This document shows positions 1-10,681 of a stretch of 64,000 nt of DNA, piece after piece (the stretch's first letter is position 1; each line of letters begins with the position of its first letter). Below the pieces are notes generated by a model. It saw only the letters and a list, made by a program, of their open reading frames with translations, was not told where the DNA came from and searched no databases. A program made the translations under genes and the position numbers. The DNA is from Pseudeuparius sepicola (Eukaryota > Arthropoda > Insecta > Coleoptera > Anthribidae), in contig OY987307.1 of the NCBI GenBank assembly GCA_963920635.1, positions 18,243,735-18,307,734 of the forward strand. Reading direction: 5' to 3'.

Positions 1-1084
1 ACCATATAAAAACCTTAGATCAGTTGCACATGGTGTTAATAAATTAAGTAAACATAAAAATGTTTCAAGAGAGAAATATATAGCATTATTCGTTACTTTA
101 AAGACAAAATGTTTATAAAAGAAAGTCGATTGTAATCCAAAGTAAAGCTTTAATACAAAATTTGAAACCTGAATTTTATGTTTTTATTTTTTTAAGATGA
201 ATTTATGAAAATCCGGAAAGAAAACCAGATAAACAAAAACAAACCATACAAGTGAAATAATAATTTGTACGATTGTAATAATAATTTCACGACAAGCAAA
301 AAAATCAATACTTACTTAATAATTTTTTTCTCCTCTTGTCAACTCCATCTGACCCACTGTATACTGAAGTTGATTACTTTGGTCCATTAAATAATGTACC
401 TACTTAGTTATTTGAAGACATACAGAAAAACGTTATGTAGAATTTGATTTATAAACAACTTTTCAATTTTTAAAAGGTGAATATAAATTCTTGTTTAGAA
501 GTATTGTTTTAATTTATCCTTATAATGTTTTTCCTTTAAAATTAATCTTGCATAATGCGCTAATTTATGAAAAATCCCAGGCTTATGAGCATAGACATTT
601 ATTCGAAGCCATAACGCTTATGATTAAAAAAAATACCGTGTAAGTTATGTTACCTGAGGAAAGATAAGCAGAAAATATGGATTTAAATATTATGTATATT
701 CTTAGGTTGTCGAACAAATGATGACAAATTCAATAATTAAATGATACATTGTCCAACATGTGTTGTCGTGAACAAATCAATCAAAGTTATGAATTTATTC
801 CATAAAAAATTGCAGCAGTTTTAATGGTCGTGCCTTTAAAGTGCCCATTAGCAATCCTTTGATTACAATCACTTATTACAATTAATTTCAAACTGAAATA
901 TTACACAAACAGATAATCTATCAACTGTTAAACGTGTGCGCCTAGATTTGTGAATTTTAATGCGATAATAATTATTATGGTTGTTTTAGTGGCTTCAAGA
1001 TTAAGAACATGGGTTTTATAAATACCTATATAGAAGGAGTAAACAAATAAGTGCGAAAAAATTCAGGGGGTAGTTCAGAATCTA
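1..1084. other. AT-rich intergenic DNA, nothing recognised
   Basis: No coding frame of note, RNA gene or repeat boundary was found on either strand. Confidence 0.6.
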
Positions 1085-1640
1085 AAAAGAAGAAAACAAA
1101 TTTGTTTCCTGAGCTTTCGAAGAATAAAGGTGGATTTATAAACTCGACGTTTGCGTTGGCGCTCGCTGTTGCCGTTTGCGTCGAAAATTCAATCCCAATA
1201 TTTTACGTGTAACCGTTTATAAAATGCCGTCGAATGCTGCCGTCTGCGCCCGATGCCGTCCGAGAGATAAACTAATTTCATCTTTCACGTTCCGTCGTTC
1301 ACATTTCTGGCGCAAACTGCGAAAGTCACCGTCAACTTCGAGCGCCAACGCAAACGTCGAGTTTATAAATCCACCTTTAATCTTCCTCCTTTCTCAAAGA
1401 TCGTGTCATGCCACTTTGACATGACACGATCTTTGAGAAAGGAGGTAGATTTATTCTCCGAAAGGTCAGGAAACAAATTTGTTGAAGATATTTTTTGAGT
1501 TACAAGTTCAAAGTTTAGTTCATTTACTGTTAAGAATTTATAAATTTTCCAGGCAACTTGAAAAAGTTTGTCTTTTAACCAGTTTGGTGGCGAAAAACCC
1601 AATTAAAATTCCGTGGATAGTACGTATATTCTTGAGTGCT
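1085..1640. mobile_element. Foldback element, family A, interrupted by a MITE
   Basis: The left arm (1090-1126 plus 1381-1410) and right arm (1420 to about 1500) are inverted copies containing ACAAATTTGTTTCCTGAG. The right side runs on to GGCGAAAAACCCAATTAAAA near 1590-1610. The same sequence recurs at 10682-11463 and 55477-55745. At the centre is a perfect 26-bp stem (1385-1410 with 1420-1445) and a 9-base loop. Confidence 0.7.
1127..1377. mobile_element. MITE with perfect 39-bp terminal inverted repeats
   Basis: Positions 1127-1165 and 1339-1377 are perfect inverted repeats beginning AAGGTGGATTTATAAACTCG. It interrupts a GAATAAATCTTCC motif seen intact in the family-A copy at 11300, so it is a true insertion with a TA or TAA target duplication, as for Tc1/mariner or PIF/Harbinger elements. 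The interior is CpG-rich. A diverged relative with the same GGATTTATAAACT.GACGTTTG ends lies at 28394-28940. Confidence 0.75.
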
Positions 1641-1974
1641 TTTCGATTTTTTATTTTTTTGACCACTCTGTACATGTAAATCAACATTTTGTTTTCGCAA
1701 TCCAATTATTTTGACAAGCAAAATTTTGGCCAAGAGTAACTATATCTGAAAAAGTTTTTCCTCCTAACACTAATCGGGAGACACACCACGGGCGTAGCCA
1801 GGATTTAGTTTTGGGGGGGTTTAGTTTGAGAAGTAAATAAAACAACAAAAATATACTTACATGAAATTTAATATCTATATATTCATCCGAAAAACTACGA
1901 CATATTTATAAAGTTCTTAACTTTAAATGAAATGGATAAATTAATTTCGTTCCTCTGCGCTAAATCTAAAACCA

Positions 1975-2274
1975 TTAAAGAAGAAATCTTCGGCTTTTTC
2001 TTTTAAATATATCCACTACTTCATCTGCATGAATTTCTGTTCCATAGTGAATGTTCATTAGAGCCAAACCATTAAGTCTGTTTTCACTTGTAGTGTTTCG
2101 TAAATAGTTTTTCAGTCTCCTTAGGCTCGAGCAAGACCTTTCTGGGGTAGCAGTGGATACAGGAATGGTAGCCAAGATTTGTAGTAATGTGTAAATATTA
2201 GGATAAAGGTTTTTATCGCCCATATCTAGGCATTCCAAACTAGATTTCGGGGTAGGCAGTCTTCTTATCAGCAT
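1975..2274 (-). pseudogene. hAT transposase C-terminal dimerisation fragment
   Basis: The 99-residue frame contains LATIPVSTATPERSCSSLRR and LKNYLRNTTSENRLNGLALM, matching the conserved hAT C-terminal dimerisation motif (P.S.A..ER.FS.L...K..LR..L....L..L). It most resembles ZMYM1-like and Dong-like hAT proteins. The frame runs into an upstream stop near 2300, and the RNase-H-like catalytic core is absent. It is the remnant end of a larger protein. Confidence 0.8.
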
Positions 2275-2298
2275 GCAAGGTAGCTGAAGCTTTGATAG

Positions 2299-2486
2299 CT
2301 AAATCCAAATTTGTTTCTTTATTAGAAACCCCTTGACCTTGACTACACCACTTTTTCCAGTAGTCCATACCTTTAAGTTTATCACCCTTCCTTTTTTCCC
2401 CTCCATTTTTCGACAGTAATAATGATTCACGTATCTATCCTTAACAAGGTCATCGAATAACAGCGCACTAAAATTACTCACTTACA
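2299..2486 (-). pseudogene. Possible 5' coding remnant of the hAT gene
   Basis: A 60-residue frame (2299-2481) lies just downstream of a strong splice donor and upstream of the dimerisation fragment. It holds a short basic stretch (KMEGKKGRVINLKV) but no zinc finger or other domain I can name. The position suggests intron or N-terminal sequence of the hAT gene left after an internal deletion. Confidence 0.25.
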
Positions 2487-2690
2487 CGGTACACTTAATT
2501 CTCTTCACTATTCGTTCACCACTTTTCACTTTTATTCGCTTCGAGTTCGCATGGAACAATACTGCCGTAAGCGCGGTCACGCGCCGCGGCGCCGCTTATA
2601 TAGCAGCCCAGTAGCCGTCCAGAAACTTCCACGAACTTCCACAAAGTTCCGCTCATTTCGACCGAGGGGCGTGGCGAATAATCGAGAAAC
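2484..2690 (-). promoter_or_regulatory. Heat-shock-like promoter and first exon within hAT element
   Basis: Read on the minus strand: a TATA box TATATAAG (2602-2595) is preceded at 2650-2617 by alternating GAA/TTC pentamers. These include GGAAGTTTCTGGAC (2630-2617), a nGAAn-nTTCn-nGAcn heat-shock element, plus two more GGAAC/GGAAG half-units and GTTTCTCGA at 2690-2682. Downstream there is CpG-rich sequence, then an AAGTGAAAAGTGG-rich leader ending in the donor ACCGT|GTAAGT (exon end 2486). The arrangement matches insect hsp promoters. Confidence 0.5.
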
Positions 2691-3435
2691 AACGCAAAGT
2701 GTCCCTACAATACAAAATAGTTCGGCTGCAACTGCGTCTGCCTCTCGTCAAAAGATGGCGCTAGGCGTTACTATTACTACATACAGGGTGGTTCACTTTT
2801 ATGTGGTAGGACTTTAACATTAGATAGAAAAAGATAATCTAAAATGAAAATTTTATATCAACATATATCGGGGAAAGCTTAGTTTCCGAAATACAGGGCG
2901 TTGAAGTGTTGGAAAAAATATGAAGTATTTTTTACACTGTCCGAACCAGTGGAGATATTTAAACCAAATTTGATGTGTAGTACCACCTTTTTGACTACGA
3001 TATTTAGTGATAATATGAAGGTCCTGAAATAACCAGTGGTGGAGTTATGGGTTTTCACTATCACTAAATTTAAAAAGTAATTAGTACGGACCTGTCTCAC
3101 ATCAACGTAAATTGTTTTTTCGTAAAGTTCTTTCAATTCTCTACAAAAAGTGTATCTTGACATTTTTTTGTATCTGCCACGGTTGTGTAGTAAATAAATT
3201 ATTTCGTTTCCATCTCAGCCTTTTTTGCCTAAAAATGTGTTTTCTAAGATTATTGATAAATATCGCAAATAACAGAAATTAATTATGGAACACTTATCGG
3301 ATTCAGCTATTTTATTTTTAATTTTATGGAAACAATTTTAAAAATAAACTGGCACTTGGTTTGAGGTACATTACTTTATTATCATTTTAACATTTTTATC
3401 AAATCTAGTATTATTTCTTAATAATTTTTAAAATT

Positions 3436-4513
3436 CTAAATTTGTACAACATTCAACAATTGTTCAAAATGTGATCCATTCTGTTGCACACATAATTCAC
3501 TTCGACGCCTAACGGATTGAACAGCATCGATTAAATTGCCATTTCTCAATTCATCGCACGCATTTCTGATACGATCAATAAGTTGTTCCCTTGTTTCTAC
3601 AGGAGTCGCATAGACTTGTTCTTTTAAAAATCCCCATACGAAGAAGTCCAGAGGTGTTATGTCCGGAGAACGTGGTGGCCAAGCGACCGGTCCCCCTCGT
3701 CCGATCCACCTATTTGGAAAGTTATTATTTAACCAGTTCCTCACATTTCGGTGAAAATGTGCAGGACAGCCGTCAAGTTGGAACCAAGCCAACAATCTTA
3801 AGTTTAAAGGAATGTCTTCCCACATATTATTATGCTCAGCTACTAAAAACTCCAAAAAATTGTCACCATTCACTCGCTGTGGCAAAAAAAAGGGTCCAAA
3901 CAGATGATGGTTGTACAGTCCAATCCAAACATTGACACTAAATTCGACCTGAAAATTTCTTGGCCGGATTGCATGTGGGTTTTCTTGTGCCCAAATATGC
4001 TGATTATGAAAGTTTACTACTCCACGACGAGTAAAACACGACTCGTCCGTCCATAAAATGTTATTTAAAAATTGTCTATTTCCTTCAATTGACTCCAAAA
4101 TCCATCGGCAAAACACTAATCTTCTTTCTGCATCGCCGGGCCTTAAACCTTGTACGGGTTGTAGATGATACGCATGCCTGTGATCTCTTTTTAAAGCTCG
4201 CAAAATTGCAGACTTTGAAACACGTAGGGCCACTGACACTCTTCTGCTACTTGTTGTAGGATTCCTATAGAATTCACGAAGAATCTCATTGTTGCGTCTG
4301 ACTTGTTGGATATTGTTTTCATTTCCTCATTCTAGTTCTCAGACCGCGAGTTCTAAATTGCCGGTGCATGTTAACAAACACCGAGGGACGCGGATGGCGC
4401 CTATTTGGAAATCGCCTCCGGTATTCTCTGGCTGCTTCCGCAGAGTTCCCATTTGCAACTCCATAGCAGAAATGGATGTCAGCCTGCTCTTCATTTGTAA
4501 ATTGGAACGGCAT
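3436..4513 (-). pseudogene. Tc1/mariner transposase, frameshifted
   Basis: The main frame (3436-4239, 267 residues from its first Met) contains ILWTDES, FQLDGCPAHF and WPPRSPDITPLDFFVWG. The catalytic aspartates are residues 65, 156 and 198 of this frame. Forty-one residues separate the last two, the DD41D spacing of rosa-like elements. The N-terminal helix-turn-helix part (FTNEEQADIHFCYGVANGNS...) is in another frame at 4513-4319. The two meet through a one-base shift near 4325, and the C-terminal frame continues upstream of its Met in sense. The gene is therefore nearly full length but broken. Confidence 0.8.
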
Positions 4514-4654
4514 TTTAATTATTAACAAAGACAAACTGCGGCGCTGCTACGTTCATCTACTGGATGACAGATTATTGTATTATTAACTGTCGATAAGATT
4601 TTCTTTTCCATGGCACACTTATCTTCACCAGTACGGCGATGCAGAAAGGACATT

Positions 4655-4760
4655 AGTATTTTGCCGATGGATTTTGTAGTCAAAGGAAATAAGACAATTT
4701 TTAAATAACATTTTATGGGCGGAAGAATCATGTTTTACTCGTCGTGGTATAATTTAGAAT
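4655..4760 (+). pseudogene. Inverted fragment of the same transposase gene
   Basis: Bases 4657-4745 are an inverted, diverged copy of 4016-4108, the transposase region around WTDES, joined directly to arm sequence. The right arm is thus an inverted copy of the left side of the element that later lost about 590 bases of its interior. It has two-sided arm homology, so it was made by inverted duplication and not by independent TIR evolution. Confidence 0.7.
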
Positions 4761-5559
4761 TCTACAAATTTAGAATTATAAAAATTATTAAGAAATAATA
4801 CTAGATTTGATAAAAATGTTAAAATGATAATAAAGTAATGTACCTCAAACCAAGTGCCAGTTTATTTTTAAAATTGTTTCCATAAAATTAAAAATAAAAT
4901 AGCTGAATCCGATAAGTGTTCCATAATTAATTTCTGTTATTTGCGATATTTATCAATAATCTTAGAAAACACATTTTTAGGCAAAAAAGGCTGAGATGGA
5001 AACGAAATAATTTATTTACTACACAACCGTGGCAGATACAAAAAAATGTCAAGATACACTTTTTGTAGAGAATTGAAAGAACTTTACGAAAAAAAATTTA
5101 CGTTGATGTGAGACAGGTCCGTACTAATTACTTTTTAAATTTAGTGATAGTGAAAACCCATAACTCCACCACTGGTTATTTCAGGACCTTCATATTATCA
5201 CTAAATATCGTAGTCAAAAAGGTGGTACTACACATCAAATTTGGTTTAAATATCTCCACTGGTTCGGACAGTGTAAAAAATACTTCATATTTTTTCCAAC
5301 ACTTCAACGCCCTGTATCTCGGAAACTAAGCTTTCCCCGATATATGTTGATATAAAATTTTCATTTTAGATTATCTTTTTCTATCAAATGTTAAAGTCCT
5401 ACCACATAAAAGTGAACCACCCTGTATATTCAAACGTAATAATAATTTAACTCTTCACTCCTCGTATTTTTTCGGTATAATATTAGGTAATATTTTGCTT
5501 ATTTCGGGGGAGGTTTGAACCCCCGAAACCCCCCCTTGGCTACGCCCGTGAGACACACT

Positions 5560-6700
5560 GTATAAGTACACCTATATCCTGAAATATTTGTTACTATATT
5601 TAATAGCATTATTTATTGGCTCGTTGTTTATTGGTGTATTTTTGCCATCAGTTAGCGACTTCCAATTTGTTTTTAACGTAAGTTGCTGTGACAACCAAAT
5701 TTACTTTTTTGGAAATGTATTGTTTCTCGTTTTTATTCTTAAGATAACCTATTAAAATTGTATAGACCCAACTATTCAAAAAGAGGCAGTCTTTCCAAAA
5801 AGTGCACAGAAAATTATGTAATGCCATTCAAAAAATAAAGTTGATTGCTATAGCGACCAAGGTGTGCATCTTAAGAAAAATTTTAAAGTCGCCAAACAAT
5901 AATACAATAGCAAACAAGACACCTGAAAACTTTCATTATTAAATTAGCGAATACTTCAGAAAATATAAGTAACTTTCCCATACTTTTTACTCACCTAGGC
6001 TCACCCTCTATATTGAAGCATATATATTTATATGTATTTTGCGCTATTTTCTATCTTATGAAATAAAAAATAATAACTATCTTAAAGCTGTTTTTGTAGG
6101 CTGATTAGATCTATGGATTTTGGTTACAAGTGTAAATTGGTGAAGACATCTATAGGCACACCAGAGGTGATATTTCTGTTAACATCGTGATTATAAACGT
6201 CTGATTTTAACTTTTTTTGTTATTACGTTTTAAGATTTTCAAAACTGTTCTATCCGCAATAAATGTTTATTTTTGTATTTAAATCAATCTAAATATTTAT
6301 AGATTTCACAAAATTGACTTTGTACTACCAACATGTTTCAACATGTTCAAAACGTTACAACTTAGCCCCCAAAGATGGGGAAATACATTCCAACAAAATT
6401 CCTTCTCGAATATTTTTCCTTACTAGAAAAGAAATATATTTTGTATTTCGGAACACTGACTTTTCACATATCAGGAACAGATTAATAAATGCATATTGGT
6501 GTGAACAAATTGCAAGCATTTATACTACAAATAGTTTCTACAAAATTGTCCAAATATCTAAATAAATTAAGAGTATTTTTTTAAAACAAGCTTTTATTTA
6601 AATGCTCTGAAAAAAAAAAGAAAATATACTTTGAAATAAATCAAACCAAAGAAAACCCATTATTTTGTTACATTTTAAAATAATTAAGCTTGTCGTGAGA
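5560..6700. other. AT-rich intergenic DNA, nothing recognised
   Basis: Single-copy looking sequence with no supported gene or repeat boundary. Confidence 0.5.
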
Positions 6701-6707
6701 ATATACA

Positions 6708-7470
6708 GTGTATTCACGGATTGAGTTCACATGAGGTGTAAATAACAAAAAAAAATCGAATGGAAATTTGAGCTTCTGGGGATCAGCCCTGCTTGGTTTG
6801 AAAGTAATTTTACATCAGTAAAGTGTCCTTTTTGTCGGTTTTACCACAAAATGTTATTAGGGAAACTTGTTTACAATGAAAACTCGGTAGGTTTGCGAAA
6901 TTTCGAAAATCTAGGCCTACTTTGATTTTTTAGCATTTTCCCACTTTTTTTTTAGAAAAGTGCAATTTGTGTAACAAAATGTTATTAAGAAAACTTGTTC
7001 ACAATGAAAACCTGGTAGGCAACATCCATCAGAAAGCAAGAAAATTAATCCGCCATTTTGGAGTTGTGGCCGAATTGAATTAAGTGTGATTTCACTAACT
7101 TTATCGTCTTCTACTCTTCAAGCCCTTTCATTTGATACCCATATTAAGGGAATTGAAAAGAAAATGTAATCCGCCATCTTGGAGCGGCGGCCATATTGAA
7201 TTTAGTGTGATGTCACTAACTTTATCATTTTCTAGTCTTCAAGTCCTTTTATTTGATAATCATATTAAGGGGGTTCACATCATGTGGCGATGGCCATTTT
7301 GAAAGTATTACAATATCGAGTATTGCATATTGTATTGTCACCAGAACTAAAGGTGTGTGCAAAATTTCAGATCAATGATGTCAAGAAGTGGATCTAATTC
7401 AGCTTCCAAGATTTGACCTAAACAAACACACATATATTGCTTGTACAAATATCCATCTTGCTCCGGTCTC
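6708..7470. mobile_element. Element fragment with TACAGTGTATTCAC end and 120-bp repeats
   Basis: A TA-CAGTGTATTCACGG terminus begins at 6708. The motif AAAATGTTATTA(A/G)G(A/G)AAACTTG occurs at 6847 and 6977. Tandem 121-bp units follow (7040-7300: AATCCGCCAT.TTGGAG, then TTCAAGCCCTTTCATTTGAT), then a unique tail (GAAAGTATTACAATAT.GAG) that is shared with the locus at 54030-54150. Confidence 0.55.
7040..7300. repeat. Tandem repeat, 121-bp unit, about two copies
   Basis: CCGCCAT at 7050 and 7171 marks the period. A third degenerate unit begins near 7280. The same unit makes a longer array at 53391-54050. Confidence 0.75.
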
Positions 7471-7635
7471 CCCTGCTTTGTCAATATCAAAATTAAAACA
7501 AAGAGCTCTTCAATAATAATTATTAAAATCTCTTTGACGAACAGCTATTTCTGGAGATTCCTAATCATAGTGCGCCCCCGAATTTTGGGCCCACTACCCA
7601 CTATGTATACCTAGTCAGTAGGTATAGTAGCTATA

Positions 7636-8567
7636 CAGTGTGGTCATTAAATAACCACACTGTATAGCAGCATAGCATAGCAACATATGGAACTTTTTTT
7701 TATTAATTGCACAACCAAAATACAGACATTTCCGAAAGTTGATGCATGTTCTATAATCATATTAGGTGCAATTAGAATGGTTTCAAGTCAAACAGCATAC
7801 AGGGTAGGTCAAAAAATATAAAAATTTTACAAGAGTAAAGTACCTACCCTTATTTCAGAAAATACAGCTAAATGTTACTAAGAAAAGTTGTCTAGAATTA
7901 AAAGTTATGCCTAGATACCAAAACATGGCATCCTAAGAAAAAATTTTTTCGTCAATTAATTTCCACAGTTTTTTAATAAACCTTTAAAATAAAAATTTTG
8001 CACCTTAAATGAGAGTTTTTTAATATACACATTATCATTACTAATGTTTTACCTTGTTCAGAATAATTTTTGCGAAATTATTAAAGTTTTGTTTAATATC
8101 GTTGCAACAAACGAAAAGTTTGTGATTCTCCAAAAAATTAAAAATATAAGTTAATTTTACAAATATGCTTGGATTTTAACAAAGTTATTCCAAGTTGATT
8201 TAATTTTGATTGATTTATGAAATTGTTTAGGGTGAATATTAAAACAAATTTTTAGGAAATTATTAATATTTTTCAAAAAAATATATTTCTTTTTCTTAGG
8301 AGGCCACGTTTTGGTATCTAGGCATAACTTTTAATTCTAGACAACTTTTCTTAATAACATTTTGCTGAATTTTCTGAAATAAGGGTACTTTACTCGTGTA
8401 CAATTTTTATATTTTTTGACCTACCCTGTATGCTGTTTGACTTGCAACCATTCTAAGTGCGCCTAATATGATTATCGAACATGCACCAACTTTCGGGAAT
8501 ATTTGTATCTTCGTTGTGCAATTAATAAAAAAAATCCCATATGTTGCACACTTAAATGACCACACTG
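7636..8567. mobile_element. Two-shell palindromic element (TA-flanked)
   Basis: Outer ends CAGTGTGGTCATTAA (7636) and its mirror (8567), each flanked by TA. Inside are inner ends CAGGGTAGGTCAAAAAATAT (7800) and its mirror (8428), also flanked by TA. The DNA between outer and inner ends is inverted-repeated too, so the whole 930 bp folds into one hairpin. The left end carries an extra mini-palindrome (7636-7665). No protein is encoded; the frame at 8407-8607 is arm sequence. Confidence 0.8.
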
Positions 8568-8679
8568 TATAGGTCTGTGTTATAGTGTACGAGTAGCGAA
8601 GATTCAAAAACGTTTCTTATTTGGCATTAACCATCAACTTTTAAATATAGACCTGTAGGAAGTGAAACAGCCTGCATAA

Positions 8680-8970
8680 ATACAGACGACAGCCTGCCCA
8701 CTTGACATTGACCAACCTAACGAGCGATGAAAACCGATTTTCCGCCACATTTACTTCGATTACGCTTCGCGTTTTTGTTTCTGGGTTTCTTCTGGGGCGC
8801 CCGTGTTTTGGTCTAGATTCAATGGCCTCTCGGCCTCGGACTCGCCGAACGCCCGACCGTTTGTCGTACGTCTGAAATGTTGATTGTACGGAAGTTGGCC
8901 GGCGAAGGATAAAGCTTTTGCCGTTTACAGGATGTGGATCTGCGCCGGCGGCGTTACGTAACGCGGGCTG
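8680..8970. other. GC- and CpG-rich island, no gene recognised
   Basis: About 290 bases stand out from the AT-rich surroundings, with many CG dinucleotides (TCGGCCTCGGACTCGCCGAA). No domain was recognised in any frame. It could be a promoter, a decayed exon or an old insertion. Confidence 0.3.
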
Positions 8971-9573
8971 GACTTGAAGGATTGCGATGGCTTTTTTTTA
9001 GGCGGGCGGCTTAAATGTCTTTCCTTTTTATCGAGAATTATGACCTGTCATTTCCTGCACGCGTGGTATTGGATAATTGGATCGGTCGTTGGAAGACAAA
9101 AAATGTGCCTCGTTAAAGGCGATTTGTGCATCACGCGACGTCTAGAGATATATAATACATATACATGCCATGCACGAGTACCTACCTACTTGACCATTTT
9201 TTTTTAAAGTAGCTTGAAGCTATTATAGTCTTTTGTCAGATGATGTACCAAAATCGCTTTGAAATATTTTGTGCGCTTTAGTTTAAAAGATGTTGTGATT
9301 TTACTGTTAACCCCCATTTAAAAATACCTTTGACGTAACTGATTTGGAAACAATGTAGGGGAAAGTGACCTGTGATGGCCCCCCTAAGCCTTATCGGCTG
9401 TCCTTTCGAAACTAATTAATATCCGAAATCAATTCTTAGCTGTAAGCAAGTAGTTGTGGGCGACTTTGAAAATATTCTCGAAGTTACTTTTCATCTAATA
9501 ATATTGATTCCTAAAACACTTTATTATAAACTGAACATTATCTATTACGAACAACATAATAATATATAATCTA

Positions 9574-10359
9574 CAGTGTGTTTCACTTCGAGTCGAGACA
9601 ATTCATTATTTTTTTACGGGCTGCCTTATACAGGGCGTTCGCATTAAAAATACGCAAAAATAAAAATAAACGATTTTTCTCTTGGTATTTTTTTACATTT
9701 TTTTCTACAATTTTAACATAAGCCTATTAAAAAACATAAACAATATTAAATTTTAGAAAGTATTTTCAATAAAGAGCACCCTGGATACGTGGATACCAAT
9801 CAATTTTAAAATTTTTTCAAATAAAAAAGGGCGCTTTTTATTGAAAATACTTTCTAAAATTTAATGTTTATGTTTCTTAATAGGCATAAGTTAAATATGT
9901 ATTTGTATTTTTTATGCGAACGCCCTGTATAAGGCAGGGCCATGAAATCGTGGGAATTGATGGCTTATGTGAGCCCTAATCAAACTGCAAATATACAATT
10001 TTAAAATATATCTCGGTGTTTGTACAGGGTACTTCGAAAAACCGTATTTTTGCCATGTTTGAAGCTATTTTTTGAACGCCCTGTATAAGCTATTACCGTG
10101 AAACATGGTATGTGTGGTTTACGGGTATGGCCAATACGACTGTGCGATTCATTTCTTTCCTAAAGAAATGCCTAATGTACTTTTGCAGTTTTTGGGGGTA
10201 TAATTTTGATCGTAGTAGGTCATGGAAAAGACGAATCTGAAAAAAATTAGTGTCAGAATGTAGATCTTTCGGAGCACTATATTTTTAAAAAAAGTTTTTG
10301 AAAATCGGTCAACCCGTACAAAAATTATGAATTGTCTCGACATGAAGTGAAACACACTG
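9574..10359. mobile_element. Two-shell palindromic element (TA-flanked)
   Basis: Outer ends CAGTGTGTTTCACTTCGAG (9574) and its mirror (10359) are flanked by TA. The nested inner palindrome 9631-9927 has CAGGGCGTTCGCAT ends, again with TA. The bases outside the inner ends (CTGCCT and AGGCAG) are also mirrored. A second, orphan CGCCCTG end is at about 10077-10083. Confidence 0.75.
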
Positions 10360-10681
10360 TATATAATAATCAATGCCCATCAAATAGTCATTTATCGTGT
10401 TTTTAAACCAACATATAGACTTTCATTAACAAAATTCAGGTATATTTAAAATAATCATTGGTTTACACCCAAATTCAATAATAATTTAAAAAATTAACAT
10501 CAATTATACTTTCACGGATACAAATTAGGTATACCCCCTATTGTTCCTTTACTGAATGGTATAATATTATAAATCAATAGCTAAAAAAATGATTTGGCTA
10601 TAATAGAACATTTAGCATACTAATAATTTACATTTTGTAATATTTTTTACCCATTATATGTGCTTATAAGAATAAAAAATA

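Larger units (their letters stand above)
2784..5424 (-). mobile_element. Tc1/mariner (DD41D-type) element with long inverted arms
   Basis: Starts CAGGGTGGTTCACTTTT (2784) and ends AAAAGTGAACCACCCTG (5424), with TA on both sides (2782-2783 and 5425-5426). The inverted arms are about 640 bp (2784-3440 and 4750-5424). A broken transposase lies between. Each arm contains a second TACAGGGCGTTGAAGTG terminus (2892 and its mirror near 5313). The frames 2879-3163 (-) and 5108-5329 (+) are the same arm read twice and are not genes. Confidence 0.8.
1787..5550 (-). mobile_element. hAT element with 8-bp target duplication, interrupted
   Basis: Ends are CACGGGCGTAGCCA (from 1787) and TGGCTACGCCCGTG (to 5550). 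AGACACAC flanks both sides (1779-1786 and 5551-5558), the 8-bp duplication typical of hAT. The left part carries a hAT dimerisation domain and a promoter. A Tc1/mariner-type element occupies 2784-5424, leaving only 5427-5550 of hAT sequence on the right. Most of the transposase core is missing, so it is non-autonomous. Confidence 0.8.

Noticed and set aside
2879..3163. 94-codon frame repeated at 5108-5329 on the other strand
   Set aside because: Both are the inverted arms of the Tc1/mariner element, and no protein family is recognisable.
7636..7665. Short palindrome read as an operator or terminator
   Set aside because: It consists of two opposed element termini (CAGTGTGG) in a eukaryotic genome.
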